DNA of 64,000 nt from Paraburkholderia caffeinilytica (GCF_003368325.1 NZ_CP031466.1:2294001-2358000); one strand, 5' to 3'. Counted from the stretch's first letter, positions 27,377 to 36,296 are shown. The notes: generated by a model not told the origin, from the letters alone. A program made the numbers and translations.

Positions 27377-28723
27377 ATGACTGCCCCCAGCGCCGACCTG
27401 CTCAGCGAAGTACGCGCCTTCCGCGCGGCGTATCCCGAGGTGAGTTATGTCGACCTCATTTGCCTGGATCTCCCCGGGCACTTCTACGGCAAGCGATACC
27501 CTGTGGACATGCTCGAGAAAGTCGCTGCCGGCGGCCTCCTGAAACTGCCGCAGAATTGCATCTTGCTCGGTGCGCAGGGCGGCGTGTTCCCGATCGGCGA
27601 CTATTGCTTCAACGACGGCGATCCGGATGCGCAGCGCCGCCTGATCGCCGGCACCCTCAAGCCCGTGCGATGGGAAAGCCAGCCATTGGGACAGATGCTG
27701 ATCAGCTCGGACGGCACCGAGGCGCCCATCGAGTTCGAGCCGCGCGAGGTATTGGCGCGCGTGCTGAAACGCTTCGAGCGGCGCGGCATCCGCCCGGTTG
27801 TCGCCTTCGAACTGGAGTTTTACCTGTTCGACGCCAGGCTGGCCGACGGTCTTCCGCAGTTCCCACGCGACCCGTTCTGCAACGACAGGGACGACCAGTC
27901 CAACATGCACATCGAGCGACTGTCGCGTTTCTCCAGTGTGCTCAACGAGATGGTCGACGCGACGCGCGAGCAGGGCGTGGACGCTACCGTGATCACCGCC
28001 GAGCTAGGGCCCGGACAGTTCGAAATCAACTTTGGCCACAACGAGGACAGCCTGCGCGCCGCCGACTGGGCCGCCCTGTTCTGCCGCAGCACGCGCGGCG
28101 TGGCGATGAAACACGGCTACCGCGCCAGTTTCATGAGCAAGCCGTACCTGCACGCGCCGGGCAGCGGCATGCATGTGCATGTGAGCCTCTACGATGAGGC
28201 CGGCAACAACCTGCTGGCCGTCGACGGCCAGCGCCCGCTGCGCCATGCGGTGGCCGGCTGCCTCGCCTTGCTGCCGCATTGCATGCCCGTCTTCGCCGCC
28301 AACCACAATGCGTTTCGCCGCTATGGCTGGAAGACGAATGCGGCCAGCCGCGCCAGCTGGGGTTTCGAAGACCGCGACGCCTGCATTCGCATTCCCGAAT
28401 CGGACGACCGCAACTTGCGCATCGAACACCGTCTGGCGGGCGCCGACGCCAACCCATACCTGGTGCTGGCCGCGATTCTCGCCGGCATGGAACACGGGTT
28501 GGATGCTGCGCGCGAGCCGATCGCGCCGCTCAACGAAGATCGCGGGAGCGGCGTCGACTTCCCGCAAGACATGCTCACGGCCGTCGCCGCGATGCAGGAC
28601 CATCCGGCGGTGCGCAAAGGCATGGGCGAAGAGTTCGTGATGGTCTACTGCGAGAACAAACGCCAGGACCATCTGGATTTCATGAATGAGGTGAGTGCGC
28701 GGGAATACCGCTGGTTTCTTTGA
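27377..28723 (+). CDS. puuA: Glutamine synthetase family, probable gamma-glutamylputrescine synthetase
   Basis: The 448-residue protein has the type I glutamine synthetase catalytic fold: VVAFELEFYLFD, GPGQFEINFGH, the ATP-binding SGMHVHVSLYD, then RIPESDDRNLRIEHRLAGAD. Members of this subgroup ligate glutamate to polyamines or other amines using ATP; PuuA makes gamma-glutamylputrescine, the first step of putrescine breakdown. AGAAGGACAACACC precedes the ATG. A 177-base gap from the regulator gene leaves room for a separate promoter. The aldehyde dehydrogenase and hydrolase of the full pathway are not in the window. Confidence 0.9.
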   Translation: MTAPSADLLSEVRAFRAAYPEVSYVDLICLDLPGHFYGKRYPVDMLEKVAAGGLLKLPQNCILLGAQGGVFPIGDYCFNDGDPDAQRRLIAGTLKPVRWESQPLGQMLISSDGTEAPIEFEPREVLARVLKRFERRGIRPVVAFELEFYLFDARLADGLPQFPRDPFCNDRDDQSNMHIERLSRFSSVLNEMVDATREQGVDATVITAELGPGQFEINFGHNEDSLRAADWAALFCRSTRGVAMKHGYRASFMSKPYLHAPGSGMHVHVSLYDEAGNNLLAVDGQRPLRHAVAGCLALLPHCMPVFAANHNAFRRYGWKTNAASRASWGFEDRDACIRIPESDDRNLRIEHRLAGADANPYLVLAAILAGMEHGLDAAREPIAPLNEDRGSGVDFPQDMLTAVAAMQDHPAVRKGMGEEFVMVYCENKRQDHLDFMNEVSAREYRWFL

Positions 28724-28887
28724 ACCTCTCGAATCTCGACGGCGCTGATGACGATGATCTCCGCCACCGATCCGGCGATCGACGCAGCGTGCCCGGTTGA
28801 GATACGCGGTGACAGCACTACGGCAGCTTCCGGGATGCAACGGTCATGCGCGCGCCCACGTCGAGCGGGAAAGCGTATGGGCACACG

Positions 28888-29748
28888 CTACGTATTGGCC
28901 ACCAGCAGCTCTTCAGCATTGTTTGGCGGACGCAGATCGTCTGTCCTGCCCTTGAAGTAGCGCTCGGTGAGATCGGCCGCCGAGACGTGTCGTGCTTCTC
29001 TGAAGCCTGCTTCGCGGGCCAGCGCCAGAATGTCCGGCGGGGTGAAGAAGCTGAGGAACGGTGTCCCGCTCGCTCGTGCGCCCTTCTCCGCCATCTCGAG
29101 CCCAGGGCGCACCTCGGGGTCCGCCATCTCAAGCGGGAGCAGGAACGTCATGGCGAGCATCGATCCTGGCGCGAGGGCCGCGACTTCGCGCAGCGTGGCC
29201 GCGTTCGCCTCCCTGGTGAGATACATGCTGACGCCGGTGGAGACCACGATTGCCGGCTTGCTGTCATCGAAGCCGGCGCTCACGAGCGCGTCCCGCCAGC
29301 TGCCTCCCGCCTCGAAATCGACCGGCACGAGGCGCAGCCAGTCCGGAACGCCGAAGCCGAGTTCGATCAGACGCTGTCGCTTCCATGCCTGAGGACCCGG
29401 CTGGTCGACCTCGAATACCTTGAGATGGGATGCGATCTCCGGCCGCCGCTGGGCGAAGCTGTCGAGGCCGGCGCCGAGGATGACATATTGATCGAGTCCG
29501 CGCCCGGCCTGTTCCACGACGAGGTCCTCGATGAAGCGAGCACGCGCCACGATTGAAGCGCGAAAGGGTCGCGTGAATTGCGGGTCCATGTCCCCGCGAC
29601 TGCGCCACCCCGCGTCCGGGGCCAGCAGCGTAAGGCCGATTTCGTCTTCCAGCACATGCGGCGGCGGGTCGGACTGAACATGCAGAGCGCGCCACAAAGC
29701 GACTCGCGCCGCGGTGCTGTCGGGCGCTATATCTTGCTTGTCGGTCAT
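28888..29748 (-). CDS. Class I SAM-dependent methyltransferase (TIGR00027 / leucine carboxyl methyltransferase-like)
   Basis: The 286-residue protein has the SAM site QYVILGAGLDSFAQRRP near residue 92, an acidic VFEVDQPGPQAWKRQ strand and STGVSMYLTREANAATL, which are typical of the TIGR00027 family. These are distant relatives of leucine carboxyl methyltransferase and act on unknown acids or polyketides. AGAGGAT lies eight bases before the ATG at 29748; an earlier in-frame start is less likely. It is followed upstream by a GNAT gene in the same direction, 52 bases away. Confidence 0.86.
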   Translation of the reverse strand: MTDKQDIAPDSTAARVALWRALHVQSDPPPHVLEDEIGLTLLAPDAGWRSRGDMDPQFTRPFRASIVARARFIEDLVVEQAGRGLDQYVILGAGLDSFAQRRPEIASHLKVFEVDQPGPQAWKRQRLIELGFGVPDWLRLVPVDFEAGGSWRDALVSAGFDDSKPAIVVSTGVSMYLTREANAATLREVAALAPGSMLAMTFLLPLEMADPEVRPGLEMAEKGARASGTPFLSFFTPPDILALAREAGFREARHVSAADLTERYFKGRTDDLRPPNNAEELLVANT

Positions 29749-29800
29749 GACTTTCGATCCTCTTGTAGACGAATGTTGCTGACGATAACCCACCTCGCTT

Positions 29801-30241
29801 CTATGAGGGCAAGAGAACTTTTTTCATCGACGGTGCAGGATGGAACACGTATTTCTGTCGTTCATAGAAGGGAACGGCATCCGGCCGCGCGTCGAGAAAC
29901 ACCGCAGTCATATCGCGAGCACGCGCGTCGGCTTCCGCATAGTCGATCAAGGCGCGACCCGCACCGCTGCCTCGCGTCGCCGCGTCGACGACGAGATCGT
30001 CGATGTGCAGGTGCGCCCCGCGCGCCAACGTGTGGACCGGCCGCATCCCCATCACGCCAACAAGCTTGCCGCCTTGAAACGCGCCGACAAGCTCATAGCC
30101 GGAATGCGATTGCAGCCTCACTCGCCTGAGAAATTCCTCTTCATCAAGCGACCGCAATTGGGCGATGACAGGAAAGGCTTGCGCCCATTCCCTTGGAGAA
30201 AGCCTTCGGATGTCCAGACTGTTGATGTGATTCTCGACCAT
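29801..30241 (-). CDS. GNAT family N-acetyltransferase
   Basis: The 146-residue protein has the acetyl-CoA binding motif VVDAATRGSGAGRALIDYAE, preceded by beta strands YELVGAFQGGKLVGVMGM and HLHIDDLVV. The C-terminal AVPFYERQKYVF is the usual GNAT ending. The start could also be an in-frame ATG at 30283, adding 14 residues without a better ribosome binding site. Substrate unknown. It may be co-transcribed with the methyltransferase that follows. Confidence 0.85.
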   Translation of the reverse strand: MVENHINSLDIRRLSPREWAQAFPVIAQLRSLDEEEFLRRVRLQSHSGYELVGAFQGGKLVGVMGMRPVHTLARGAHLHIDDLVVDAATRGSGAGRALIDYAEADARARDMTAVFLDARPDAVPFYERQKYVFHPAPSMKKVLLPS

Positions 30242-30423
30242 TGCGGCGTTCCGTCCTCGTTGCAAGAATCCCGATTCTTGCACAGAGCGGCCGCCAACAC
30301 GTGTTCAACCTCGCGCGCCGTGACGGCGCTTCGGACATTTGCCCTGTTTGAGCACGAACGGACCCATGTCGTCCGACAGACCCGCACGGCCGGGCGCCGT
30401 CGCGTCTGGCGCCTCATGCCGCC

Positions 30424-31326
30424 TTATTTCGCATCGCGCACCCAGTTGCCTCCATGCGCCGCGGCCTGCGCAGCGGGCGAGGTCGCAAGATAGGCGAGCG
30501 CCTGCTCGGTCGAGCCTTCGTGATGCGGCGTATAGCGCGGATTGAAGTAGCGTAGCGCTGCCGCGATCATCTTCCAGAACGACGGCAGGCAACCGCGCCG
30601 CGCCCCGGCGCGCCAGGCGAGGATAAAACCCCGGTACGTACCAGCGTCGGGATCGCGCCGATGCATGAAGCGCGCGCCGTGCGTGAGAAAGTACAGTAGA
30701 AGAATGACCGTCGACAGCATGTGGAAACAGCGTTCGAAGTACGTGCCGCCCATATGCCGGAAGATGTCGAAGGCTACCGTGCGATGCTCCACTTCCTCGG
30801 CGCCGTGCCAGCGCAACAGGTCGAGCATGGTTGGGTCGGCATGGGCGGCATCGAGGCCGTTGGCATTGAGCACCCAATTGCCGAGGTAACCGAAAAAGTG
30901 CTCCAGCGCGGCAATGACGCCCAGCTGCTGGCGCAACCAGAAACGCGTCTTGCCGATCTTCAGTCCAAGCGGCTGCTCGCCGAGCAGCTTGCCGAACAGC
31001 CAGTCGAGCTTCTTTGTAAACGGCTGCGTATCGATGCCGTGAGCCTTGTAGTAATGCGTGAGCACGCCGCCATGCGAGCGCGAATGCACCGCTTCCTGCC
31101 TGAGAAACCCCTCGGCGTCGTCGCGCAGCGCCGGGTCGGTGATTAGCGGCAATGCCTTGTTGTAGACGCGGCAGAACCAGAGTTCGCCGGCGGGGAACAG
31201 CAGGTTCAGCACATTGATGATGTGCGTGCTCGACGGGTCGCCGGGAATCCATTGGACCGGCGTTTGACGCCAGTCGAATTTCACATGGCGCGCCCTGATC
31301 TTGTGTTGAGCGTGTTCCTGGGTCAT
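30424..31326 (-). CDS. PF10118-type predicted metal-dependent hydrolase
   Basis: The 300-residue mostly helical protein belongs to the family annotated as metal-dependent hydrolase (COG3687). The pattern FLRQEAVHSRSHGG and WHGAEEVEHRTVAFD supplies conserved glutamates and histidines that look more like a ferritin-type di-iron site than a hydrolase triad. A hydrophobic segment (MLSTVILLLYFLTHGA) follows. GGAG lies eight bases upstream of the ATG. It is the third gene of a tight operon with an EphD-like fusion (28-base gap) and an M24 peptidase homologue; the shared task is not known. Confidence 0.87.
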   Translation of the reverse strand: MTQEHAQHKIRARHVKFDWRQTPVQWIPGDPSSTHIINVLNLLFPAGELWFCRVYNKALPLITDPALRDDAEGFLRQEAVHSRSHGGVLTHYYKAHGIDTQPFTKKLDWLFGKLLGEQPLGLKIGKTRFWLRQQLGVIAALEHFFGYLGNWVLNANGLDAAHADPTMLDLLRWHGAEEVEHRTVAFDIFRHMGGTYFERCFHMLSTVILLLYFLTHGARFMHRRDPDAGTYRGFILAWRAGARRGCLPSFWKMIAAALRYFNPRYTPHHEGSTEQALAYLATSPAAQAAAHGGNWVRDAK

Positions 31327-31354
31327 GACGATCTCCGGCGTCCTTTGGATGAAA

Positions 31355-33169
31355 TCAGCGTGGCACCATGCCGATGCGGGCGATCAGGCGGCTGAGCCCA
31401 GGCATGTAGCGCGAGATGAACCGCATCGAATGCGCCTCGATGCCGATGGCGACGACAGGCCGGTTGCGCAGTACCGCACGAAGCGCGGCTTGCGCGACCG
31501 TCTCGGGTTGCAGGCCGCGCAACTGATAGAGCTTCGTGGCTTTCTGGCGCATGCGGTCCTGATCCTGAGGGCTGGCGCCGACATACTGGGTCGAGGCCAT
31601 GATCCCGGTCTCGGCGAAACCCGGGCAGAGTGCGCTGACGCCGATGCCGTGACCCGCGAGTTCTCCGCGCATACACTCGCTCAGCATCAGCACGGCCGCC
31701 TTGGTGGTCGCATAGGCCGGCAGGTCGCGCGATGGCGCGAAGGCCGCGGCCGACGCGGTGTTGATGATGTGACCGCCATTGCCGCGCTTCACCATCTGCC
31801 AGGCGAACAGGCGCGAGCCGTGAATTACACCCCACAGGTTGACGTGAAGAATGCGTTCCCAGTCTTGTGCCGAGGTGTCGAGCACGCCGCCTGCCATGCC
31901 GATGCCGGCGTTGTTGACCACGATGTCGGCACCGCCGAGGTCAGTCCCGACCCAGTCCGCCAGCGTTTCCATCTGTTCGGCGCTGCCGACATCGGCCTGG
32001 CGCGCGTACGCCTCGCAGCCTGACAACCTGGCCAGGGTAGCCGTGCGCTCCGCGCTCGCAGTATCGATGTCGACCGCGACCACGGAGGCGCCGTGCTTCG
32101 CGAACTCCAGTGCGATGCATCGACCGATGCCGCTGCCCGCGCCGGTCACGACCGCGAGCTTGCCGCTGAGCGGTTTGCGGGCTGTGTCCATACGGGCGCG
32201 TCGAAGCGTCTCCGGTTCGGCGCCGCCTTCGGTGTGATCGACGAACTCACGCACCATCCGGGCCATCTGTTCGGGATGCGTGACCGGCAGCCAGTGCCGT
32301 GCGGTCAGTTCGCGGCGCCAGTACTTCGGCACCCATCGCGAGAGATCTTCGGACAACGCCGGGCTGACGTATTTGTCCAGCGTCGGCACGATCGCCTGGA
32401 CCGGCGCGTGCGCATAGCGCTTGCGCGGCGTGAACAGGCAGCGGATGAAGTTGGCGCGATACAGCGAGACGCCGCGCACGCCGTCCCGCGTTTGCGTCGG
32501 GCGCGGCGCGATCTGCGTCTTTTCCACACGACGGAGTACTCGCGGCCACGCGCGGCCGAGCCACACGCGCCAGGTCAAGCTTGGCAGCACCGGCAAATGG
32601 AACAGCAGCACATACCAGGAACGCACCAGCTGCCCCATCAGCTTGCCGATCGACCGCGGCGTGGGACGCAGCAAGCGTGCTCGCATCCAGTAAGCGACGT
32701 GGTCGAGGCAAGGGCCCGAGCACGACGTGTACGAGGCAATGCGCCCGCGCAAGCGTTCTTCGGTGACGAACTCCCAGCCCTGGATCGAGCCCCAGTCGTG
32801 CGCGACCAGATGGACGGCGCGATGGGGGCTCACGGCGTCGATGACGGCGATGAAGTCGTCGGTGAGTTTTCCCAGACGATAGGCTGCCGTCCCCTTAGGC
32901 GCAGTGGATTGCCCCGCCCCGCGAACATCGTAGGCGACCACATGGAAATCGTGTGCCAGCAACGCAGCCAGCGCGTCCCAGACTGCGCTGTTGTCGGGAT
33001 AGCCATGCACCAGCACCACGGTAGGCCGGGCAGGATCTCCCCATGCCTTCGCGGCGAGCGTCACGTCGCCCGAGCGCACCGTGAAATCGGTGCGGTGCAT
33101 GGCGGGGGGCGCTTCGTATAGCGCGGGGGATACGGGTTCGGTGAGCAGTTGCATATGCGCCTCCGTCAT
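31355..33169 (-). CDS. Fused alpha/beta hydrolase and short-chain dehydrogenase (EphD-like)
   Basis: The 604-residue protein has two enzymes in one chain. Residues 1 to about 315 form an epoxide-hydrolase-type alpha/beta hydrolase (VHGYPDNSAVWDAL, AHDWGSIQGWEFV, HWLPVTHPEQMARMV). From about 326 a complete SDR follows with VVTGAGSGIGRCIALEFAK, NNAGIGMAGG and the YATTK catalytic pair. The same architecture is known as EphD of mycobacteria. One chain could convert an epoxide or ester and then oxidise the product. It overlaps the upstream M24 gene by four bases (ATGA), indicating translational coupling. Confidence 0.92.
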   Translation of the reverse strand: MTEAHMQLLTEPVSPALYEAPPAMHRTDFTVRSGDVTLAAKAWGDPARPTVVLVHGYPDNSAVWDALAALLAHDFHVVAYDVRGAGQSTAPKGTAAYRLGKLTDDFIAVIDAVSPHRAVHLVAHDWGSIQGWEFVTEERLRGRIASYTSCSGPCLDHVAYWMRARLLRPTPRSIGKLMGQLVRSWYVLLFHLPVLPSLTWRVWLGRAWPRVLRRVEKTQIAPRPTQTRDGVRGVSLYRANFIRCLFTPRKRYAHAPVQAIVPTLDKYVSPALSEDLSRWVPKYWRRELTARHWLPVTHPEQMARMVREFVDHTEGGAEPETLRRARMDTARKPLSGKLAVVTGAGSGIGRCIALEFAKHGASVVAVDIDTASAERTATLARLSGCEAYARQADVGSAEQMETLADWVGTDLGGADIVVNNAGIGMAGGVLDTSAQDWERILHVNLWGVIHGSRLFAWQMVKRGNGGHIINTASAAAFAPSRDLPAYATTKAAVLMLSECMRGELAGHGIGVSALCPGFAETGIMASTQYVGASPQDQDRMRQKATKLYQLRGLQPETVAQAALRAVLRNRPVVAIGIEAHSMRFISRYMPGLSRLIARIGMVPR

Positions 33170-34038
33170 GCCGCGACCAACGCCCGACCGCGCTGCGCCC
33201 AGCGGCGCACATGCGGCAGGTCGTCGTCGAGCCAGTAGGCGTCGTCATCGGTGATGACCAGCAACTCTTCGAATTTGGCGCCCACCCCCTGAAAGCCGAG
33301 ATGCGGCTCGACGGCCCACAGGCCGGGCGTCGGCGCATGCTCGGAGCGGCGATCGATCGACCACAACGGCGACCAGCCCTCCTTCCTGCCCGCGCTAACC
33401 TGGTCGAGGACGAGGTTGCGCGTGGCGTTCAGGCCGAAACGCGCCACGAAACGCGGCTTGGCGGGCCGGTTCAGCTTCGCGACACGATGCGCAAGCACTT
33501 TGAACGGATAGGCCTTGTGGCGCGGCTCGACGCCCTGTTTTCTGCACAACAGGTCGACCGCGCGCGCCACGTCGGCAAGCGTGCGGCGCTGCTTCACCAT
33601 GCTGACGATCAACTCGCGATGTTCGGCCAGGTCGTCTTTCAACTGTTCGAGCGTGGGATTCGTACCGATGCAGGTGGCGTAGCCGACGTCGGCGATCACG
33701 CCGTTCAGCACCGGCGCCACGTCGAGAATGACCGGCATGTTTTCTTCCAGCCGACGCGAACCCGGGAAGAAAGCCAGGTTGAAACCGGCCATGTGCGACA
33801 GCCCGGAAAAACCTTCAAAAGCGGTACGGTCGCCAAACCAGGCGAAGGGTTTGTGCAGCCAGTCGCGCACGCCGTGATCCTGCAGCCATTCGGTCAACAG
33901 CCGGGCGGCGTCTTTTTCCGTCATGCCCGGCTGGAGCAACGCACCGACGCTTTCGACGCATCGATAGGCCAGTTGCTGGACCTCGCGGAATTGCGCCAGT
34001 TCGTCCACGTCGACGTGTGGAATGGACTTGTCACCCAT
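33166..34038 (-). CDS. M24 family (aminopeptidase P/creatinase-fold) protein
   Basis: The 290-residue protein has the pita-bread fold of M24 enzymes. Candidate metal ligands are the aspartates in VILDVAPVLNGVIADVGYAT, the histidine in VLAHRVAKLNR and the glutamates in LWAVEPHLGF and AKFEELLVIT. Spacing of the first two aspartates is compatible with a di-metal site, though the sequence departs from typical aminopeptidases. GGGAGG lies before the ATG. It heads the operon with the EphD-like fusion and PF10118 protein. A role as a peptidase or a non-peptidase relative such as creatinase cannot be decided here. Confidence 0.84.
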   Translation of the reverse strand: MGDKSIPHVDVDELAQFREVQQLAYRCVESVGALLQPGMTEKDAARLLTEWLQDHGVRDWLHKPFAWFGDRTAFEGFSGLSHMAGFNLAFFPGSRRLEENMPVILDVAPVLNGVIADVGYATCIGTNPTLEQLKDDLAEHRELIVSMVKQRRTLADVARAVDLLCRKQGVEPRHKAYPFKVLAHRVAKLNRPAKPRFVARFGLNATRNLVLDQVSAGRKEGWSPLWSIDRRSEHAPTPGLWAVEPHLGFQGVGAKFEELLVITDDDAYWLDDDLPHVRRWAQRGRALVAA

Positions 34039-34098
34039 ACATGCCTCCCGAATATGCTGTCCGACGGGCGTACGGCCGCCGTCACGATGACATTTTTT

Positions 34099-34124
34099 AT
34101 TGTTACATTAAACAATGTAACAAT
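34099..34124. promoter_or_regulatory. Inverted repeat ATTGTTACATT-N4-AATGTAACAAT
   Basis: Eleven-base perfect arms surround AAAC, 61-86 bases upstream of the M24 gene start. Size and symmetry fit a TetR-family operator controlling the M24, EphD-like and PF10118 operon. No TetR gene is adjacent, so the regulator would be encoded elsewhere. Confidence 0.6.
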
Positions 34125-34216
34125 TGGATCGTACACCACCCGTGGCGCTCGTCCACTGGTTGTTTTCCCTGGGAGGTTGGGTTGGACTGGCGATGCGCGG
34201 CGATGTCTGGCGATGT

Positions 34217-34657
34217 CTATCTGCCGGGGCCGGTCTCTTCGATGCAACTCAGCACAAGCCGGCTGCCCGGCCCTGCTTCAGCGCCGAGTGTGGCGGTGTG
34301 GAATTCGGTATCGGTGCACAGCCAGTCGACACGAAAGTCTCCGGAGCCCTTGACGTCGTTGCTGCAGCCTTTGGATGGCGCGCTCGTGAGCGGCCTATGC
34401 AAGATGTACGTACAGGTCTGAAGTCCGTCGCATTGACGCGCGACGTCGTGGGTCGCGTCGGCTCGCGGCGTTTCGCAATTCGCGCCGTAGGTGCCTGAGG
34501 TGATCCTGATCGCCCGCGTTTCAGTTTGCGTTTGCGTTTGCCCCTGCGCGCCCGAGCTTGCCGCCACGGCGAGAATGCCCGCTAATGCCCAGACACAGCG
34601 AAAGGCGCCGGCGAGAAGGGACGATTCATGTCGCCGGTGCGCAATTATCCTGGCCAT
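34217..34657 (-). CDS. Secreted cysteine-containing protein with a SUEL-type lectin-like pattern
   Basis: The 146-residue protein has a basic N-terminus and hydrophobic segment consistent with a signal peptide ending near SGAQG. The mature part reads AIRITSGTYGANCETPRADA, then CDGLQTCTYILHRP and DWLCTD, a spacing of cysteines and a YG-C start that recall galactose-binding (SUEL) lectin domains. The resemblance is weak and function is inferred only. Its start lies inside the last 32 bases of the sigma factor gene, so it is probably co-translated with it. Confidence 0.68.
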   Translation of the reverse strand: MARIIAHRRHESSLLAGAFRCVWALAGILAVAASSGAQGQTQTQTETRAIRITSGTYGANCETPRADATHDVARQCDGLQTCTYILHRPLTSAPSKGCSNDVKGSGDFRVDWLCTDTEFHTATLGAEAGPGSRLVLSCIEETGPGR

Positions 34658-35342
34658 CTTCGCTGACTAGCCGCGACAGGACGTTGGCGACCACCCGGTC
34701 GCAGTGGGCACCGCCGAATTCGAATACGTCGCGCTCGGCGAGATCGATCTCCTGTGCCAATGATTCGCGCAGCAGACTCCTTGCGCGAAAATGCCGGCTG
34801 CGCACCGTCGCTTCCGGAATGTCGAGACACTGCGCGGTCTCCTCGACACTCAGTTCCTCGACCGAACGCAGCACGAACACGACACGAAAGACTTCCGGCA
34901 GTTCATCCAGTTTACGCTCGAGCAAGGTTCTCAGCTCGGCACGCGCTACCGCCTTGTCAGGGGAATCGGAATCTCGCGCGGTCATGGCATCGATATCGAC
35001 ATGAGTGTTCACGTCCACCATCGGAATCACGTTCTGACGGCGTGCTTCCCGGCGTAAGCGTCCATAGCATTCGTTGAGTACCAGGCGGGACAGCCAGGTG
35101 AGCAGCGTGGCATCGCCACGAAACCGTCCGATCGAACGATAAGCAGACAGATATGCCGCCTGCAACGCGTCTTCCGCTTCCGCTCCGTCACGCAACGTGG
35201 CGCGCGCCAGACGATACAACCGCCGATTGTGCCGGCGCATCAGCAATTCGAACGCCAATCGATCTCCCGCGACGATGCGTCGAACGGCCTCGCGTTCGTC
35301 GTCCGCGGCAAACGTCGAATGTGCTTCAGCAATGTCCGTCAT
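34626..35342 (-). CDS. ECF-type RNA polymerase sigma factor
   Basis: The 238-residue protein has sigma region 2 (AFELLMRRHNRRLYRLARA, then EDALQAAYLSAYRSIGRFRG and LTWLSRLVLNECYGRLRR) and region 4 (LDELPEVFRVVFVLRSVEEL, then SVEETAQCLDIPEATVRSRH). It directs RNA polymerase to stress or envelope promoters. The start at 35342 has GAGG eight bases upstream. No anti-sigma gene lies beside it; instead it follows genes for a DUF4142 protein and a cupredoxin and precedes a secreted protein. The short C-terminal extension (FGGAHCDRVVANVLSRL) might sense a signal. Confidence 0.9.
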   Translation of the reverse strand: MTDIAEAHSTFAADDEREAVRRIVAGDRLAFELLMRRHNRRLYRLARATLRDGAEAEDALQAAYLSAYRSIGRFRGDATLLTWLSRLVLNECYGRLRREARRQNVIPMVDVNTHVDIDAMTARDSDSPDKAVARAELRTLLERKLDELPEVFRVVFVLRSVEELSVEETAQCLDIPEATVRSRHFRARSLLRESLAQEIDLAERDVFEFGGAHCDRVVANVLSRLVSEDGQDNCAPAT

Positions 35343-35380
35343 GACTGCCTCACCGGTCGCCCTCACTCATTGCACGTTCC

Positions 35381-35758
35381 TCATTGCACGATCAGTGTGC
35401 CACGCATCGTGGTGTGGAGGGTGCACAGATACGGATAGCTGCCGGTCTGGCGTGTCACGTAACTCCACGATGCATTGGGCTGAATTTCGTGTGAATCGAA
35501 CGCTGTCGGCGTTGCAGTCGCCGTGTGGGGAAACAGATCCTTGTTCACCCACGTCACACGATCTCCGCGGTGCACCGTGAGCACCGGCGGATTGAAGCGC
35601 ATCTGCTCGATGACGATCACGTACGTCCCGGCCGCAGCCTCGGAAACGCCGGCCAGCGACGGCGCCATGATCGCAACGACTGCGCAGACAAGGACAGAAC
35701 CGCCGGTACGCCGCGTGCCCCGGCGCTGTCCAACCGCGCAACGAGTCCGGTCATCCAC
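35381..35758 (-). CDS. Periplasmic cupredoxin
   Basis: The product (125 residues if the GTG at 35758 is the start) has a basic stretch and hydrophobic signal segment (SVLVCAVVAIMAPSLAGVSE). A plastocyanin-like fold follows with copper ligands in NKDLFPHTATAT and YPYLCTLHTTMRGTLIV (His, Cys, His, Met). Such proteins carry electrons or bind copper in the periplasm. The start overlaps the DUF4142 stop (ATGA-type overlap region), and AAGAGC precedes it; a shorter product from an internal ATG is possible but would lack a full signal. It lies 38 bases ahead of the sigma factor gene. Confidence 0.83.
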   Translation of the reverse strand: MDDRTRCAVGQRRGTRRTGGSVLVCAVVAIMAPSLAGVSEAAAGTYVIVIEQMRFNPPVLTVHRGDRVTWVNKDLFPHTATATPTAFDSHEIQPNASWSYVTRQTGSYPYLCTLHTTMRGTLIVQ

Positions 35759-36296
35759 CGCTCTTGCCCAGCTCTGCCTGCAGATGCTTCGCGTGCTCGA
35801 GATGCGCGACAAAGGCCGGACGCACCTTGACGAGAAGCGCCTTCAGTTCGGCATTCTGCGCACTCGGAATCAATGTCTTGTCCAGCGCATCGAGAACGCT
35901 CTCGTGATAGGTCACCTCATGGTCGATATACGCCCGGTCGAACTCCGCGCCCTTGCGTGTCTTCAGATTGGCGAGGTTCGCATCGCCGCCCTGTTTGAGA
36001 CTCTGGCTCGTCGGATTGTCTTCCGGAGTGACGGCCAGTTTGTGCACGAGGTCGGAGGCGGCCTTGTTGACGCCGCTGTGATCGGTAACCATGCGTTGCG
36101 CGAACGCTTTGACATCCTTCGACTTTGTTTTGGATTCCGCGAGCTTGCCGGCGTCGATATCCACCTGATTGGCTGTCACGACGATAGCTGCGATCTGAGG
36201 ATCGGTTGGACCGGCGCTCTGCGCCCAGCACGGAAGGCTGGTCAGCGCGAGTGCGCTGGTGAGGATGCCGAACAGTGCTGCACTGGTTATTTTCAT
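35751..36296 (-). CDS. DUF4142 (ferritin-like) periplasmic protein
   Basis: The 181-residue protein has a signal peptide (1-25, ending CWAQ). A four-helix DUF4142 domain follows, with the typical KAFAQRMVTDHSGVNKAASD and FDRAYIDHEVTYHESVLDAL. Members are secreted helical-bundle proteins of unknown function, sometimes linked to stress or copper. AGGAGG lies before the ATG at 36296. It leads an operon with a cupredoxin, an ECF sigma factor and a lectin-like protein, all overlapping or tightly spaced. Confidence 0.9.
   Translation of the reverse strand: MKITSAALFGILTSALALTSLPCWAQSAGPTDPQIAAIVVTANQVDIDAGKLAESKTKSKDVKAFAQRMVTDHSGVNKAASDLVHKLAVTPEDNPTSQSLKQGGDANLANLKTRKGAEFDRAYIDHEVTYHESVLDALDKTLIPSAQNAELKALLVKVRPAFVAHLEHAKHLQAELGKSGG

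Noticed and set aside
32093..33121. Long plus-strand frame across the EphD-like fusion
   Set aside because: Antisense to a well-supported two-domain enzyme; its sequence is rich in Arg and His, as expected for a shadow frame.
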